Positions 1 to 9,882 of a stretch of 64,000 nucleotides of DNA are shown here, piece after piece; the first letter of the stretch is position 1, and each line of letters opens with the position of its first letter. The notes below the pieces were generated by a model. That model worked only from the letters and a program-made list of their open reading frames with translations, ran no database searches and had not been told where the DNA came from. The translations under genes and the position numbers were made by a program. Source of the stretch: Limanda limanda (lineage: Eukaryota > Chordata > Actinopteri > Pleuronectiformes > Pleuronectidae); assembly GCF_963576545.1 (NCBI RefSeq), contig NW_026870402.1, positions 62,001-126,000 on the forward strand. Reading direction: 5' to 3'.

Positions 1-87
1 TGCTTTCATCCCTAACCCTAACCCTAACCCTTCCGAAAGTCGGAGAAGCTCAAGGATGGTACCGATCGATGCGCACTACCCCATTTA
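1..87 (+). repeat. Partial A-type monomer at left edge
   Basis: Corresponds to monomer positions 77-163, beginning TGCTTTCATC and ending in GCGCACTACCCCATTTA. The three-unit telomeric tract is intact (10-30). The head lies outside the window, so A cannot be told from Ap. The array clearly continues to the left. Confidence 0.95.
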
Positions 88-107
88 GTGGGGGTAGAGC
101 CTACTTG

Positions 108-152
108 CAAGTCTCTCCGACCTTCACAAAAAAAGTTATTCAAGAATATCTC
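108..152 (+). repeat. Shared 45-bp core (example copy)
   Basis: Monomer positions 21-65, from CAAGTCTCTCCGACC through CACAAAAAAAGTT to GAATATCTC, are common to A, B and Ap. This is the only stretch that all three types share at high identity. It contains an A7 tract recurring every 155-163 bp. Its TCTCCGAC is the exact reverse complement of GTCGGAGA in the A linker (monomer 115-122). Inferred recombination junctions elsewhere in the window (37654, 39898, 15337) fall in this core. Confidence 0.93.
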
Positions 153-172
153 TTTCTCCTATGTGCTTTCAT

Positions 173-193
173 CCCTAACCCTAACCCTAACCC
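173..193 (-). repeat. Embedded telomeric tract (TTAGGG type), example
   Basis: On the plus strand the tract is (CCCTAA)3CCC, that is TTAGGG repeats on the minus strand. It sits at monomer positions 86-106 of every A and Ap. By unit count, 264 complete copies carry 3 units, 15 carry 2 and 2 carry 4. With the left partial monomer, the window holds about 833 units. The standard tract has exactly four C-runs, the minimum for one intramolecular G-quadruplex (G-rich minus strand) or i-motif (plus strand). I noticed no base substitution inside a tract. Confidence 0.97.
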
Positions 194-238
194 TTCCGAA
201 AGTCGGAGAAGCTCAAGGATGGTACCGATCGATGCGCG

Positions 239-260
239 CTACCCCATTTAGTGGGGGTAG
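239..260. repeat. Inverted repeat spanning the A monomer boundary
   Basis: CTACCCC and GGGGTAG form a perfect 7-bp inverted repeat separated by 8 nt (ATTTAGTG), with the monomer boundary inside the spacer. It recurs at boundaries where an A-type monomer ends in GCTACCCC. In copies ending GCAACCCC the stem shortens to 5 bp. A G-to-A change in the right arm weakens it in the monomers at 4264, 6345, 9076 and 11169. Hairpin or cruciform formation is inference. Confidence 0.75.
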
Positions 261-413
261 AGCCTACTTGCAAGTCTCTCCGACCTTCACAAAAAAAGTT
301 ATTCAAGAATATCTCTTTCTCCTATGTGCTTTCATCCCTAACCCTAACCCTAACCCTTCCGAAAGTCGGAGAAGCTCAAGGATGGTACCGATCGATGCGC
401 GCAACCCCATTTA

Positions 414-568
414 GTGGGGGTAGAGCCTACTTGCAAGTCTCTCCGACCTTCACAAAAAAAGTTATTCAAGAATATCTCCTCAGATTTGGGGGAATTTCGT
501 CGGTCGACCTCTTCCGAAGGTCGTACAAGCTCGGGGATGGTACCAATCGATCCGCAGGACCCAAATTA
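414..568 (+). repeat. Representative B monomer (155 bp)
   Basis: Type example of the 117 B monomers. It shares the head (1-20) and core (21-65) with A. It then has an unrelated 32-bp stretch (66-97) containing TTTGGGGG and GGTCGACC in place of A's 40-bp telomere-bearing stretch, which accounts for the 8-bp length difference. From CTTCCGAAGG onward it is a diverged homologue of A: GATGGTACC and ATCGAT are shared, and the tail is GCAGGACCCAAATTA instead of GCGCTACCCCATTTA. There is no telomeric motif. A variant reading CTCAAGG instead of CTCGGGG occurs in the B at 1859, 15820, 19821, 23514, 29139, 34441 and 42319, marking related higher-order copies. Confidence 0.97.
502..523. repeat. B-specific palindrome and stem-loop
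   Basis: GGTCGACC (502-509) is a perfect 8-bp palindrome containing the SalI site. Overlapping it, CGACCT (505-510) and AGGTCG (518-523) form a 6-bp inverted repeat around CTTCCGA. Present in B only. It is altered by GTCAGTCGAC in the B at 26726, 32672, 40550 and 45695, by GGTAGACC in the B at 22707 and 25438, and by TTCCTAAGG in the B at 8277 and 10370. Confidence 0.75.
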
Positions 569-578
569 GTCCAGATGC
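554..578. repeat. Inverted repeat spanning the B to Ap boundary
   Basis: GGAC and GTCC pair across an 8-nt spacer (CCAAATTA), flanked by GCA and TGC arms with a 3-nt asymmetric bulge. It lies at the place homologous to the A-boundary inverted repeat and has the same spacer length, although the arm sequences are completely different. It recurs at all B-Ap boundaries apart from point variants. Confidence 0.6.
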
Positions 579-725
579 AACCACTTTCCAAGTCTCTCCG
601 ACCTTCACAAAAAAAGTTATTCAAGAATATCTCTTTCTCCTATGTGCTTTCATCCCTAACCCTAACCCTTCCGAAAGTCGGAGAAGCTCAAGGATGGTAC
701 CGATCGATGCGCGCTACCCCATTTA
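569..725 (+). repeat. Two-unit (157-bp) A-type monomer, example of 15
   Basis: One CCCTAA unit is missing, leaving (CCCTAA)2CCC at 654-668. The same allele occurs in the monomers starting at 4745, 7633, 13256, 15337, 17100, 17901, 19338, 30264, 39578, 47611, 50801, 58964, 62031 and 62514. Some pairs are copies by segment duplication (13256/17100 and 39578/47611); others look independent. With only three C-runs these cannot form an intramolecular quadruplex from the tract alone. Confidence 0.95.
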
Positions 726-1043
726 GTGGGGGTAGAGCCTACTTGCAAGTCTCTCCGACCTTCACAAAAAAAGTTATTCAAGAATATCTCTTTCTCCTAT
801 GTGCTTTCATCCCTAACCCTAACCCTAACCCTTCCGAAAGTCGGAGAAGCTCAAGGATGGTACCGATCGATGCGCGCTACCCCATTTAGTGGGGGTAGAG
901 CCTACTTGCAAGTCTCTCCGACCTTCACAAAAAAAGTTATTCAAGAATATCTCCTCAGATTTGGGGGAATTTCGTCGGTCGACCTCTTCCGAAGGTCGTA
1001 CAAGCTCGGGGATGGTACCAATCGATCCGCAGGACCCAAATTA

Positions 1044-1206
1044 GTCCAGATGCAACCACTTTCCAAGTCTCTCCGACCTTCACAAAAAAAGTTATTCAAG
1101 AATATCTCTTTCTCCTATGTGCTTTCATCCCTAACCCTAACCCTAACCCTTCCGAAAGTCGGAGAAGCTCAAGGATGGTACCGATCGATGCGCGCTACCC
1201 CATTTA
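1044..1206 (+). repeat. Representative Ap monomer (A-type after B)
   Basis: Ap is identical in layout and length to A except for its first 20 bp, GTCCAGATGC then AACCACTTTC, which replace GTGGGGGTAG then AGCCTACTTG. All 117 B monomers are followed by an Ap and no Ap occurs elsewhere. The B tail and Ap head therefore behave as one linker segment. Point variants of the Ap head include the one at 5383 (GATGAAACC) and the one at 60083 (GTCCACATGC). Confidence 0.96.
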
Positions 1207-4200
1207 GTGGGGGTAGAGCCTACTTGCAAGTCTCTCCGACCTTCACAAAAAAAGTTATTCAAGAATATCTCTTTCTCCTATGTGCTTTCATCCCTAACCC
1301 TAACCCTAACCCTTCCGAAAGTCGGAGAAGCTCAAGGATGGTACCGATCGATGCGCGCTACCCCATTTAGTGGGGGTAGAGCCTACTTGCAAGTCTCTCC
1401 GACCTTCACAAAAAAAGTTATTCAAGAATATCTCTTTCTCCTATGTGCTTTCATCCCTAACCCTAACCCTAACCCTTCCGAAAGTCGGAGAAGCTCAAGG
1501 ATGGTACCGATCGATGCGCACTACCCCATTTAGTGGGGGTAGAGCCTACTTGCAAGTCTCTCCGACCTTCACAAAAAAAGTTATTCAAGAATATCTCTTT
1601 CTCCTATGTACTTTCATCCCTAACCCTAACCCTAACCCTTCCGAAAGTCGGAGAAGCTCAAGGATGGTACCGATCGATGCGCGCTACCCCATTTAGTGGG
1701 GGTAGAGCCTACTTGCAAGTTTCTCCGACCTTCACAAAAAAAGTTATTCAAGAATATCTCTTTCTCCTATGTGCTTTCATCCCTAACCCTAACCCTAACC
1801 CTTCCGAAAGTCGGAGAAGCTCAAGGATGGTACCGATCGATGCGCGCAACCCCATTTAGTGGGGGTAGAGCCTACTTGCAAGTCTCTCCGACCTTCACAA
1901 AAAAAGTTATTCAAGAATATCTCCTCAGATTTGGGGGAATTTCGTCGGTCGACCTCTTCCGAAGGTCGTACAAGCTCAAGGATGGTACCAATCGATCCGC
2001 AGGACCCAAATTAGTCCAGATGCAACCACTTTCCAAGTCTCTCCGACCTTCACAAAAAAAGTTATTCAAGAATATCTCTTTCTCCTATGTGCTTTCATCC
2101 CTAACCCTAACCCTAACCCTTCCGAAAGTCGGAGAAGCTCAAGGATGGTACCGATCGATGCGCGCTACCCCATTTAGTGGGGGTAGAGCCTACTTGCAAG
2201 TCTCTCCGACCTTCACAAAAAAAGTTATTCAAGAATATCTCTTTCTCCTATGTGCTTTCATCCCTAACCCTAACCCTAACCCTTCCGAAAGTCGGAGAAG
2301 CTCAAGGATGGTACCGATCGATGCGCGCTACCCCATTTAGTGGGGGTAGAGCCTACTTGCAAGTCTCTCCGACCTTCACAAAAAAAGTTATTCAAGAATA
2401 TCTCCTCAGATTTGGGGGAATTTCGTCGGTCGACCTCTTCCGAAGGTCGTACAAGCTCGGGGATGGTACCAATCGATCCGCAGGACCCAAATTAGTCCAG
2501 ATGCAACCACTTTTCAAGTCTCTCCGACCTTCACAAAAAAAGTTATTCAAGAATATCTCTTTCTCCTATGTGCTTTCATCCCTAACCCTAACCCTAACCC
2601 TTCCGAAAGTCGGAGAAGCTCAAGGATGGTACCGATCGATGGGCGCTACCCCATTTAGTGGGGGTAGAGCCTACTTGCAAGTCTCTCCGACCTTCACAAA
2701 AAAAGTTATTCAAGAATATCTCTTTCTCCTATGTGCTTTCATCCCTAACCCTAACCCTAACCCTTCCGAAAGTCGGAGAAGCTCAAGGATGGTACCGATC
2801 GATGCGCACTACCCCATTTAGTGGGGGTAGAGCCTACTTGCAAGTCTCTCCGACCTTCACAAAAAAAGTTATTCAAGAATATCTCTTTCTCCTATGTGCT
2901 TTCATCCCTAACCCTAACCCTAACCCTTCCGAAAGTCGGAGAAGCTCAAGGATGGTACCGATCGATGCGCGCTACCCCATTTAGTGGGGGTAGAGCCTAC
3001 TTGCAAGTCTCTCCGACCTTCACAAAAAAAGTTATTCAAGAATATCTCTTTCTCCTATGTGCTTTCATCCCTAACCCTAACCCTAACCCTTCCGAAAGTC
3101 GGAGAAGCTCAAGGATGGTACCGATCGATGCGCGCTACCCCATTTAGTGGGGGTAGAGCCTACTTGCAAGTCTCTCCGACCTTCACAAAAAAAGTTATTC
3201 AAGAATATCTCCTCAGATTTGGGGGAATTTCGTCGGTCGACCTCTTCCGAAGGTCGTACAAGCTCGGGGATGGTACCAATCGATCCGCAGGACCCAAATT
3301 AGTCCAGATGCAACCACTTTCCAAGTCTCTCCGACCTTCACAAAAAAAGTTATTCAAGAATATCTCTTTCTCCTATGTGCTTTCATCCCTAACCCTAACC
3401 CTAACCCTTCCGAAAGTCGGAGAAGCTCAAGGATGGTACCGATCGATGCGCGCTACCCCATTTAGTGGGGGTAGAGCCTACTTGCAAGTCTCTCCGACCT
3501 TCACAAAAAAAGTTATTCAAGAATATCTCTTTCTCCTATGTGCTTTCATCCCTAACCCTAACCCTAACCCTTCCGAAAGTCGGAGAAGCTCAAGGATGGT
3601 ACCGATCGATGCGCGCAACCCCATTTAGTGGGGGTAGAGCCTACTTGCAAGTCTCTCCGACCTTCAAAAAAAAAGTTATTCAAGAATATCTCCTCAGATT
3701 TGGGGGAATTTCGTCGGTCGACCTCTTCCGAAGGTCGTACAAGCTCGGGGATGGTACCAATCGATCCGCAGGACCCAAATTAGTCCAGATGCAACCACTT
3801 TCCAAGTCTCTCCGACCTTCACAAAAAAAGTTATTCAAGAATATCTCTTTCTCCTATGTGCTTTCATCCCTAACCCTAACCCTAACCCTTCCGAAAGTCG
3901 GAGAAGCTCAAGGATGGTACCGATCGATGCGCGCAACCCCATTTAGTGGGGGTAGAGCCTACTTGCAAGTCTCTCCGACCTTCACAAAAAAAGTTATTCA
4001 AGAATATCTCCTCAGATTTGGGGGAATTTCGTCGGTCGACCTCTTCCGAAGGTCGTACAAGCTCGGGGATGGTACCAATCGATCCGCAGGACCCAAATTA
4101 GTCCAGATGCAACCACTTTTCAAGTCTCTCCGACCTTCACAAAAAAAGTTATTCAAGAATATCTCTTTCTCCTATGTGCTTTCATCCCTAACCCTAACCC

Positions 4201-7200
4201 TAACCCTTCCGAAAGTCGGAGAAGCTCAAGGATGGTACCGATCGATGCGCGCTACCCCATTTAGTGGGAGTAGAGCCTACTTGCAAGTCTCTCCGACCTT
4301 CACAAAAAAAGTTATTCAAGAATATCTCTTTCTCCTATGTGCTTTCATCCCTAACCCTAACCCTAACCCTTCCGAAAGTCGGAGAAGCTCAAGGATGGTA
4401 CCGATCGATGCGCGCAACCCCATTTAGTGGGGGTAGAGCCTACTTGCAAGTCTCTCCGACCTTCACAAAAAAAGTTATTCAAGAATATCTCCTCAGATTT
4501 GGGGGAATTTCGTCGGTCGACCTCTTCCGAAGGTCGTACAAGCTCGGGGATGGTACCAATCGATCCGCAGGACCCAAATTAGTCCAGATGCAACCACTTT
4601 CCAAGTCTCTCCGACCTTCACAAAAAAAGTTATTCAAGAATATCTCTTTCTCCTATGTGCTTTCATCCCTAACCCTAACCCTAACCCTTCCGAAAGTCGG
4701 AGAAGCTCAAGGATGGTACCGATCGATGCGCGCTACCCCATTTAGTGGGGGTAGAGCCTACTTGCAAGTCTCTCCGACCTTCACAAAAAAAGTTATTCAA
4801 GAATATCTCTTTCTCCTATGTGCTTTCATCCCTAACCCTAACCCTTCCGAAAGTCGGAGAAGCTCAAGGATGGTACCGATCGATGCGCACTACCCCATTT
4901 AGTGGGGGTAGAGCCTACTTGCAAGTCTCTCCGACCTTCACAAAAAAAGTTATTCAAGAATATCTCTTTCTCCTATGTGCTTTCATCCCTAACCCTAACC
5001 CTAACCCTTCCGAAAGTCGGAGAAGCTCAAGGATGGTACCGATCGATGCGCGCTACCCCATTTAGTGGGGGTAGAGCCTACTTGCAAGTCTCTCCGACCT
5101 TCACAAAAAAAGTTATTCAAGAATATCTCTTTCTCCTATGTGCTTTCATCCCTAACCCTAACCCTAACCCTTCCGAAAGTCGGAGAAGCTCAAGGATGGT
5201 ACCGATCGATGCGCGCAACCCCATTTAGTGGGGGTAGAGCCTACTTGCAAGTCTCTCCGACCTTCACAAAAAAAGTTATTCAAGAATATCTCCTCAGATT
5301 TGGGGGAATTTCGTCGGTCGACCTCTTCCGAAGGTCGTACAAGCTCGGGGATGGTACCAATCGATCCGCAGGACCCAAATTAGTCCAGATGAAACCACTT
5401 TCCAAGTCTCTCCGACCTTCACAAAAAAAGTTATTCAAGAATATCTCTTTCTCCTATGTGCTTTCATCCCTAACCCTAACCCTAACCCTTCCGAAAGTCG
5501 GAGAAGCTCAAGGATGGTACCGATCGATGCGCGCTACCCCATTTAGTGGGGGTAGAGCCTACTTGCAAGTCTCTCCGACCTTCACAAAAAAAGTTATTCA
5601 AGAATATCTCTTTCTCCTATGTGCTTTCATCCCTAACCCTAACCCTAACCCTTCCGAAAGTCGGAGAAGCTCAAGGATGGTACCGATCGATGCGCGCTAC
5701 CCCATTTAGTGGGGGTAGAGCCTACTTGCAAGTCTCTCCGACCTTCACAAAAAAAGTTATTCAAGAATATCTCCTCAGATTTGGGGGAATTTCGTCGGTC
5801 GACCTCTTCCGAAGGTCGTACAAGCTCGGGGATGGTACCAATCGATCCGCAGGACCCAAATTAGTCCAGATGCAACCACTTTCCAAGTCTCTCCGACCTT
5901 CACAAAAAAAGTTATTCAAGAATATCTCTTTCTCCTATGTGCTTTCATCCCTAACCCTAACCCTAACCCTTCCGAAAGTCGGAGAAGCTCAAGGATGGTA
6001 CCGATCGATGCGCGCTACCCCATTTAGTGGGGGTAGAGCCTACTTGCAAGTCTCTCCGACCTTCACAAAAAAAGTTATTCAAGAATATCTCCTCAGATTT
6101 GGGGGAATTTCGTCGGTCGACCTCTTCCGAAGGTCGTACAAGCTCGGGGATGGTACCAATCGATCCGCAGGACCCAAATTAGTCCAGATGCAACCACTTT
6201 CCAAGTCTCTCCGACCTTCACAAAAAAAGTTATTCAAGAATATCTCTTTCTCCTATGTGCTTTCATCCCTAACCCTAACCCTAACCCTTCCGAAAGTCGG
6301 AGAAGCTCAAGGATGGTACCGATCGATGCGCGCTACCCCATTTAGTGGGAGTAGAGCCTACTTGCAAGTCTCTCCGACCTTCACAAAAAAAGTTATTCAA
6401 GAATATCTCTTTCTCCTATGTGCTTTCATCCCTAACCCTAACCCTAACCCTTCCGAAAGTCGGAGAAGCTCAAGGATGGTACCGATCGATGCGCGCAACC
6501 CCATTTAGTGGGGGTAGAGCCTACTTGCAAGTCTCTCCGACCTTCACAAAAAAAGTTATTCAAGAATATCTCCTCAGATTTGGGGGAATTTCGTCGGTCG
6601 ACCTCTTCCGAAGGTCGTACAAGCTCGGGGATGGTACCAATCGATCCGCAGGACCCAAATTAGTCCAGATGCAACCACTTTCCAAGTCTCTCCGACCTTC
6701 ACAAAAAAAGTTATTCAAGAATATCTCTTTCTCCTATGTGCTTTCATCCCTAACCCTAACCCTAACCCTTCCGAAAGTCGGAGAAGCTCAAGGATGGTAC
6801 CGATCGATGCGCGCTACCCCATTTAGTGGGGGTAGAGCCTACTTGCAAGTCTCTCCGACCTTCACAAAAAAAGTTATTCAAGAATATCTCTTTCTCCTAT
6901 GTGCTTTCATCCCTAACCCTAACCCTAACCCTTCCGAAAGTCGGAGAAGCTCAAGGATGGTACCGATCGATGTGCACTACCCCATTTAGTGGGGGTAGAG
7001 CCTACTTGCAAGTCTCTCCGACCTTCACAAAAAAAGTTATTCAAGAATATCTCTTTCTCCTATGTGCTTTCATCCCTAACCCTAACCCTAACCCTTCCGA
7101 AAGTCGGAGAAGCTCAAGGATGGTACCGATCGATGCGCGCTACCCCATTTAGTGGGGGTAGAGCCTACTTGCAAGTCTCTCCGACCTTCACAAAAAAAGT

Positions 7201-7789
7201 TATTCAAGAATATCTCTTTCTCCTATGTGCTTTCATCCCTAACCCTAACCCTAACCCTTCCGAAAGTCGGAGAAGCTCAAGGATGGTACCGATCGATGCG
7301 CGCAACCCCATTTAGTGGGGGTAGAGCCTACTTGCAAGTCTCTCCGACCTTCACAAAAAAAGTTATTCAAGAATATCTCCTCAGATTTGGGGGAATTTCG
7401 TCGGTCGACCTCTTCCGAAGGTCGTACAAGCTCGGGGATGGTACCAATCGATCCGCAGGACCCAAATTAGTCCAGATGCAACCACTTTCCATGTCTCTCC
7501 GACCTTCACACAAAAAGTTATTCAAGAATATCTCTTTCTCCTATGTGCTTTCATCCCTAACCCTAACCCTAACCCTTCCGAAAGTCGGAGAAGCTCAAGG
7601 ATGGTACCGATCGATGCGCGCTACCCCATTTAGTGGGGGTAGAGCCTACTTGCAAGTCTCTCCGACCTTCACAAAAAAAGTTATTCAAGAATATCTCTTT
7701 CTCCTATGTGCTTTCATCCCTAACCCTAACCCTTCCGAAAGTCGGAGAAGCTCAAGGATGGTACCGATCGATGCGCGCTACCCCATTTA

Positions 7790-9882
7790 GTGGGGGTAGA
7801 GCCTACTTGCAAGTCTCTCCGACCTTCACAAAAAAAGTTATTCAAGAATATCTCCTCAGATTTGGGGGAATTTCGTCGGTCGACCTCTTCCGAAGGTCGT
7901 ACAAGCTCGGGGATGGTACCAATTGATCCGCAGGACCCAAATTAGTCCAGATGCAACCACTTTCCAAGTCTCTCCGACCTTCACAAAAAAAGTTATTCAA
8001 GAATATCTCTTTCTCCTATGTGCTTTCATCCCTAACCCTAACCCTAACCCTTCCGAAAGTCGGAGAAGCTCAAGGATGGTACCGATCGATGGGCGCTACC
8101 CCATTTAGTGGGGGTAGAGCCTACTTGCAAGTCTCTCCGACCTTCACAAAAAAAGTTATTCAAGAATATCTCTTTCTCCTATGTGCTTTCATCCCTAACC
8201 CTAACCCTAACCCTAACCCTTCCGAAAGTCGGAGAAGCTCAAGGATGGTACCGATCGATGCGCGCTACCCCATTTAGTGGGGGTAAAGCCTACTTGCAAG
8301 TCTCTCCGACCTTCACAAAAAAAGTTATTCAAGAATATCTCCTCAGATTTGGGGGAATTTCGTCGGTCGACCTCTTCCTAAGGTCGTACAAGCTCGGGGA
8401 TGGTACCAATCGATCCGCAGGACCCAAATTAGTCCAGATGCAACCACTTTCCAAGTCTCTCCGACCTTCACAAAAAAAGTTATTCAAGAATATCTCTTTC
8501 TCCTATGTGCTTTCATCCCTAACCCTAACCCTAACCCTTCCGAAAGTCGGAGAAGCTCAAGGATGGTACCGATCGATGCGCGCTACCCCATTTAGTGGGG
8601 GTAGAGCCTACTTGCAAGTCTCTCCGACCTTCACAAAAAAAGTTATTCAAGAATATCTCTTTCTCCTATGTGCTTTCATCCCTAACCCTAACCCTAACCC
8701 TTCCGAAAGTCGGAGAAGCTCAAGGATGGTACCGATCGATGCGCGCTACCCCATTTAGTGGGGGTAGAGCCTACTTGCAAGTCTCTCCGACCTTTACAAA
8801 AAAAGTTATTCAAGAATATCTCCTCAGATTTGGGGGAATTTCGTCGGTCGACCTCTTCCGAAGGTCGTACAAGCTCGGGGATGGTACCAATCGATCCGCA
8901 GGACCCAAATTAGTCCAGATGCAACCACTTTCCAAGTCTCTCCGACCTTCACAAAAAAAGTTATTCAAGAATATCTCTTTCTCCTATGTGCTTTCATCCC
9001 TAACCCTAACCCTAACCCTTCCGAAAGTCGGAGAAGCTCAAGGATGGTACCGATCGATGCGCGCTACCCCATTTAGTGGGAGTAGAGCCTACTTGCAAGT
9101 CTCTCCGACCTTCACAAAAAAAGTTATTCAAGAATATCTCTTTCTCCTATGTGCTTTCATCCCTAACCCTAACCCTAACCCTTCCGAAAGTCGGAGAAGC
9201 TCAAGGATGGTACCGATCGATGCGCGCAACCCCATTTAGTGGGGGTAGAGCCTACTTGCAAGTCTCTCCGACCTTCACAAAAAAAGTTATTCAAGAATAT
9301 CTCCTCAGATTTGGGGGAATTTCGTCGGTCGACCTCTTCCGAAGGTCGTACAAGCTCGGGGATGGTACCAATCGATCCGCAGGACCCAAATTAGTCCAGA
9401 TGCAACCACTTTCCAAGTCTCTCCGACCTTCACAAAAAAAGTTATTCAAGAATATCTCTTTCTCCTATGTGCTTTCATCCCTAACCCTAACCCTAACCCT
9501 TCCGAAAGTCGGAGAAGCTCAGGGATGGTACCGATCGATGTGCACTACCCCATTTAGTGGGGGTAGAGCCTACTTGCAAGTCTCTCCGACCTTCACAAAA
9601 AAAGTTATTCAAGAATATCTCTTTCTCCTATGTGCTTTCATCCCTAACCCTAACCCTAACCCTTCCGAAAGTCGGAGAAGCTCAAGGATGGTACCGATCG
9701 ATGCGCGCTACCCCATTTAGTGGGGGTAGAGCCTACTTGCAAGTCTCTCCGACCTTCACAAAAAAAGTTATTCAAGAATATCTCTTTCTCCTATGTGCTT
9801 TCATCCCTAACCCTAACCCTAACCCTTCCGAAAGTCGGAGAAGCTCAAGGATGGTACCGATCGATGCGCGCAACCCCATTTA
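7790..9882 (+). repeat. 2093-bp tandem segment, copy 1
   Basis: Begins at the B with CAATTGATCC and carries, in order, the GATGGGCGCT end in Ap 7945, the four-unit A at 8108, the GGTAAAGCC/TTCCTAAGG B at 8277, the CCTTTACAAA B at 8758 and the GTGGGAG head at 9076. All recur 2093 bp later. Similarity fades in Ap 9394, which has private changes (CTCAGGGATGG, GATGTGCAC). Confidence 0.88.
8108..8276 (+). repeat. Four-unit (169-bp) A monomer, copy 1
   Basis: The telomeric tract is (CCCTAA)4CCC (8193-8219), one unit more than standard. It is followed by a B (8277) with two linked variants, GGTAAAGCC in its head and TTCCTAAGG. The same trio recurs 2093 bp downstream, so the extra unit arose once and was then duplicated. 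Confidence 0.95.

Larger units (their letters stand above)
88..250 (+). repeat. Representative A monomer (163 bp)
   Basis: Type example of the commonest monomer (164 of 398). Order: head GTGGGGGTAG and AGCCTACTTG (1-20); shared core (21-65); A-specific 40-bp stretch (66-105) running into the telomeric tract (86-106); a short inverted repeat TCCGA-AAG-TCGGA (108-120); GATGGTACC (131-139), CGATCG/ATCGAT (139-146), GCGCGC (147-152), and the left arm of the boundary hairpin (152-158). A frequent allele reads GCGCAACCCC instead of GCGCTACCCC near the end, and GCGCACTACC is another. Since 163 = 3x54+1, every A shifts the reading frame by one. Confidence 0.97.
88..6344 (+). repeat. Array block 1, mixed A/B order
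   Basis: Monomer order (a = Ap): AABa ABa AAAABa ABa AAABa ABaBa ABa AAABa ABaBa. B starts are 414, 889, 1859, 2340, 3147, 3628, 3946, 4427, 5228, 5709 and 6027. The two-unit telomeric allele is in the monomers at 569 and 4745. The monomer at 4264 carries the GTGGGAGTAG head variant seen again at 6345, 9076 and 11169. The order ABaBa-ABa-AAABa recurs from 3465 and from 5546 (2081 bp apart), suggesting an older duplication. Confidence 0.92.

Noticed and set aside
1..193. True telomere
   Set aside because: Telomeric units occur only two to four at a time, embedded in non-telomeric monomers over the whole window. No long pure CCCTAA run is present.
494..509. CENP-B box in B (TTCG near GGTCGACC)
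   Set aside because: The consensus needs TTCG, four bases, A, two bases, then CGGG. Here T stands at the A position and CGGG is absent. No good match on the other strand of A either.
414..568. RNA polymerase III promoter, tRNA- or 5S-derived SINE
   Set aside because: GGTCGACC resembles part of a B box but does not match it, no A box at suitable spacing was seen, and there is no poly(A) tail or dispersed insertion pattern.
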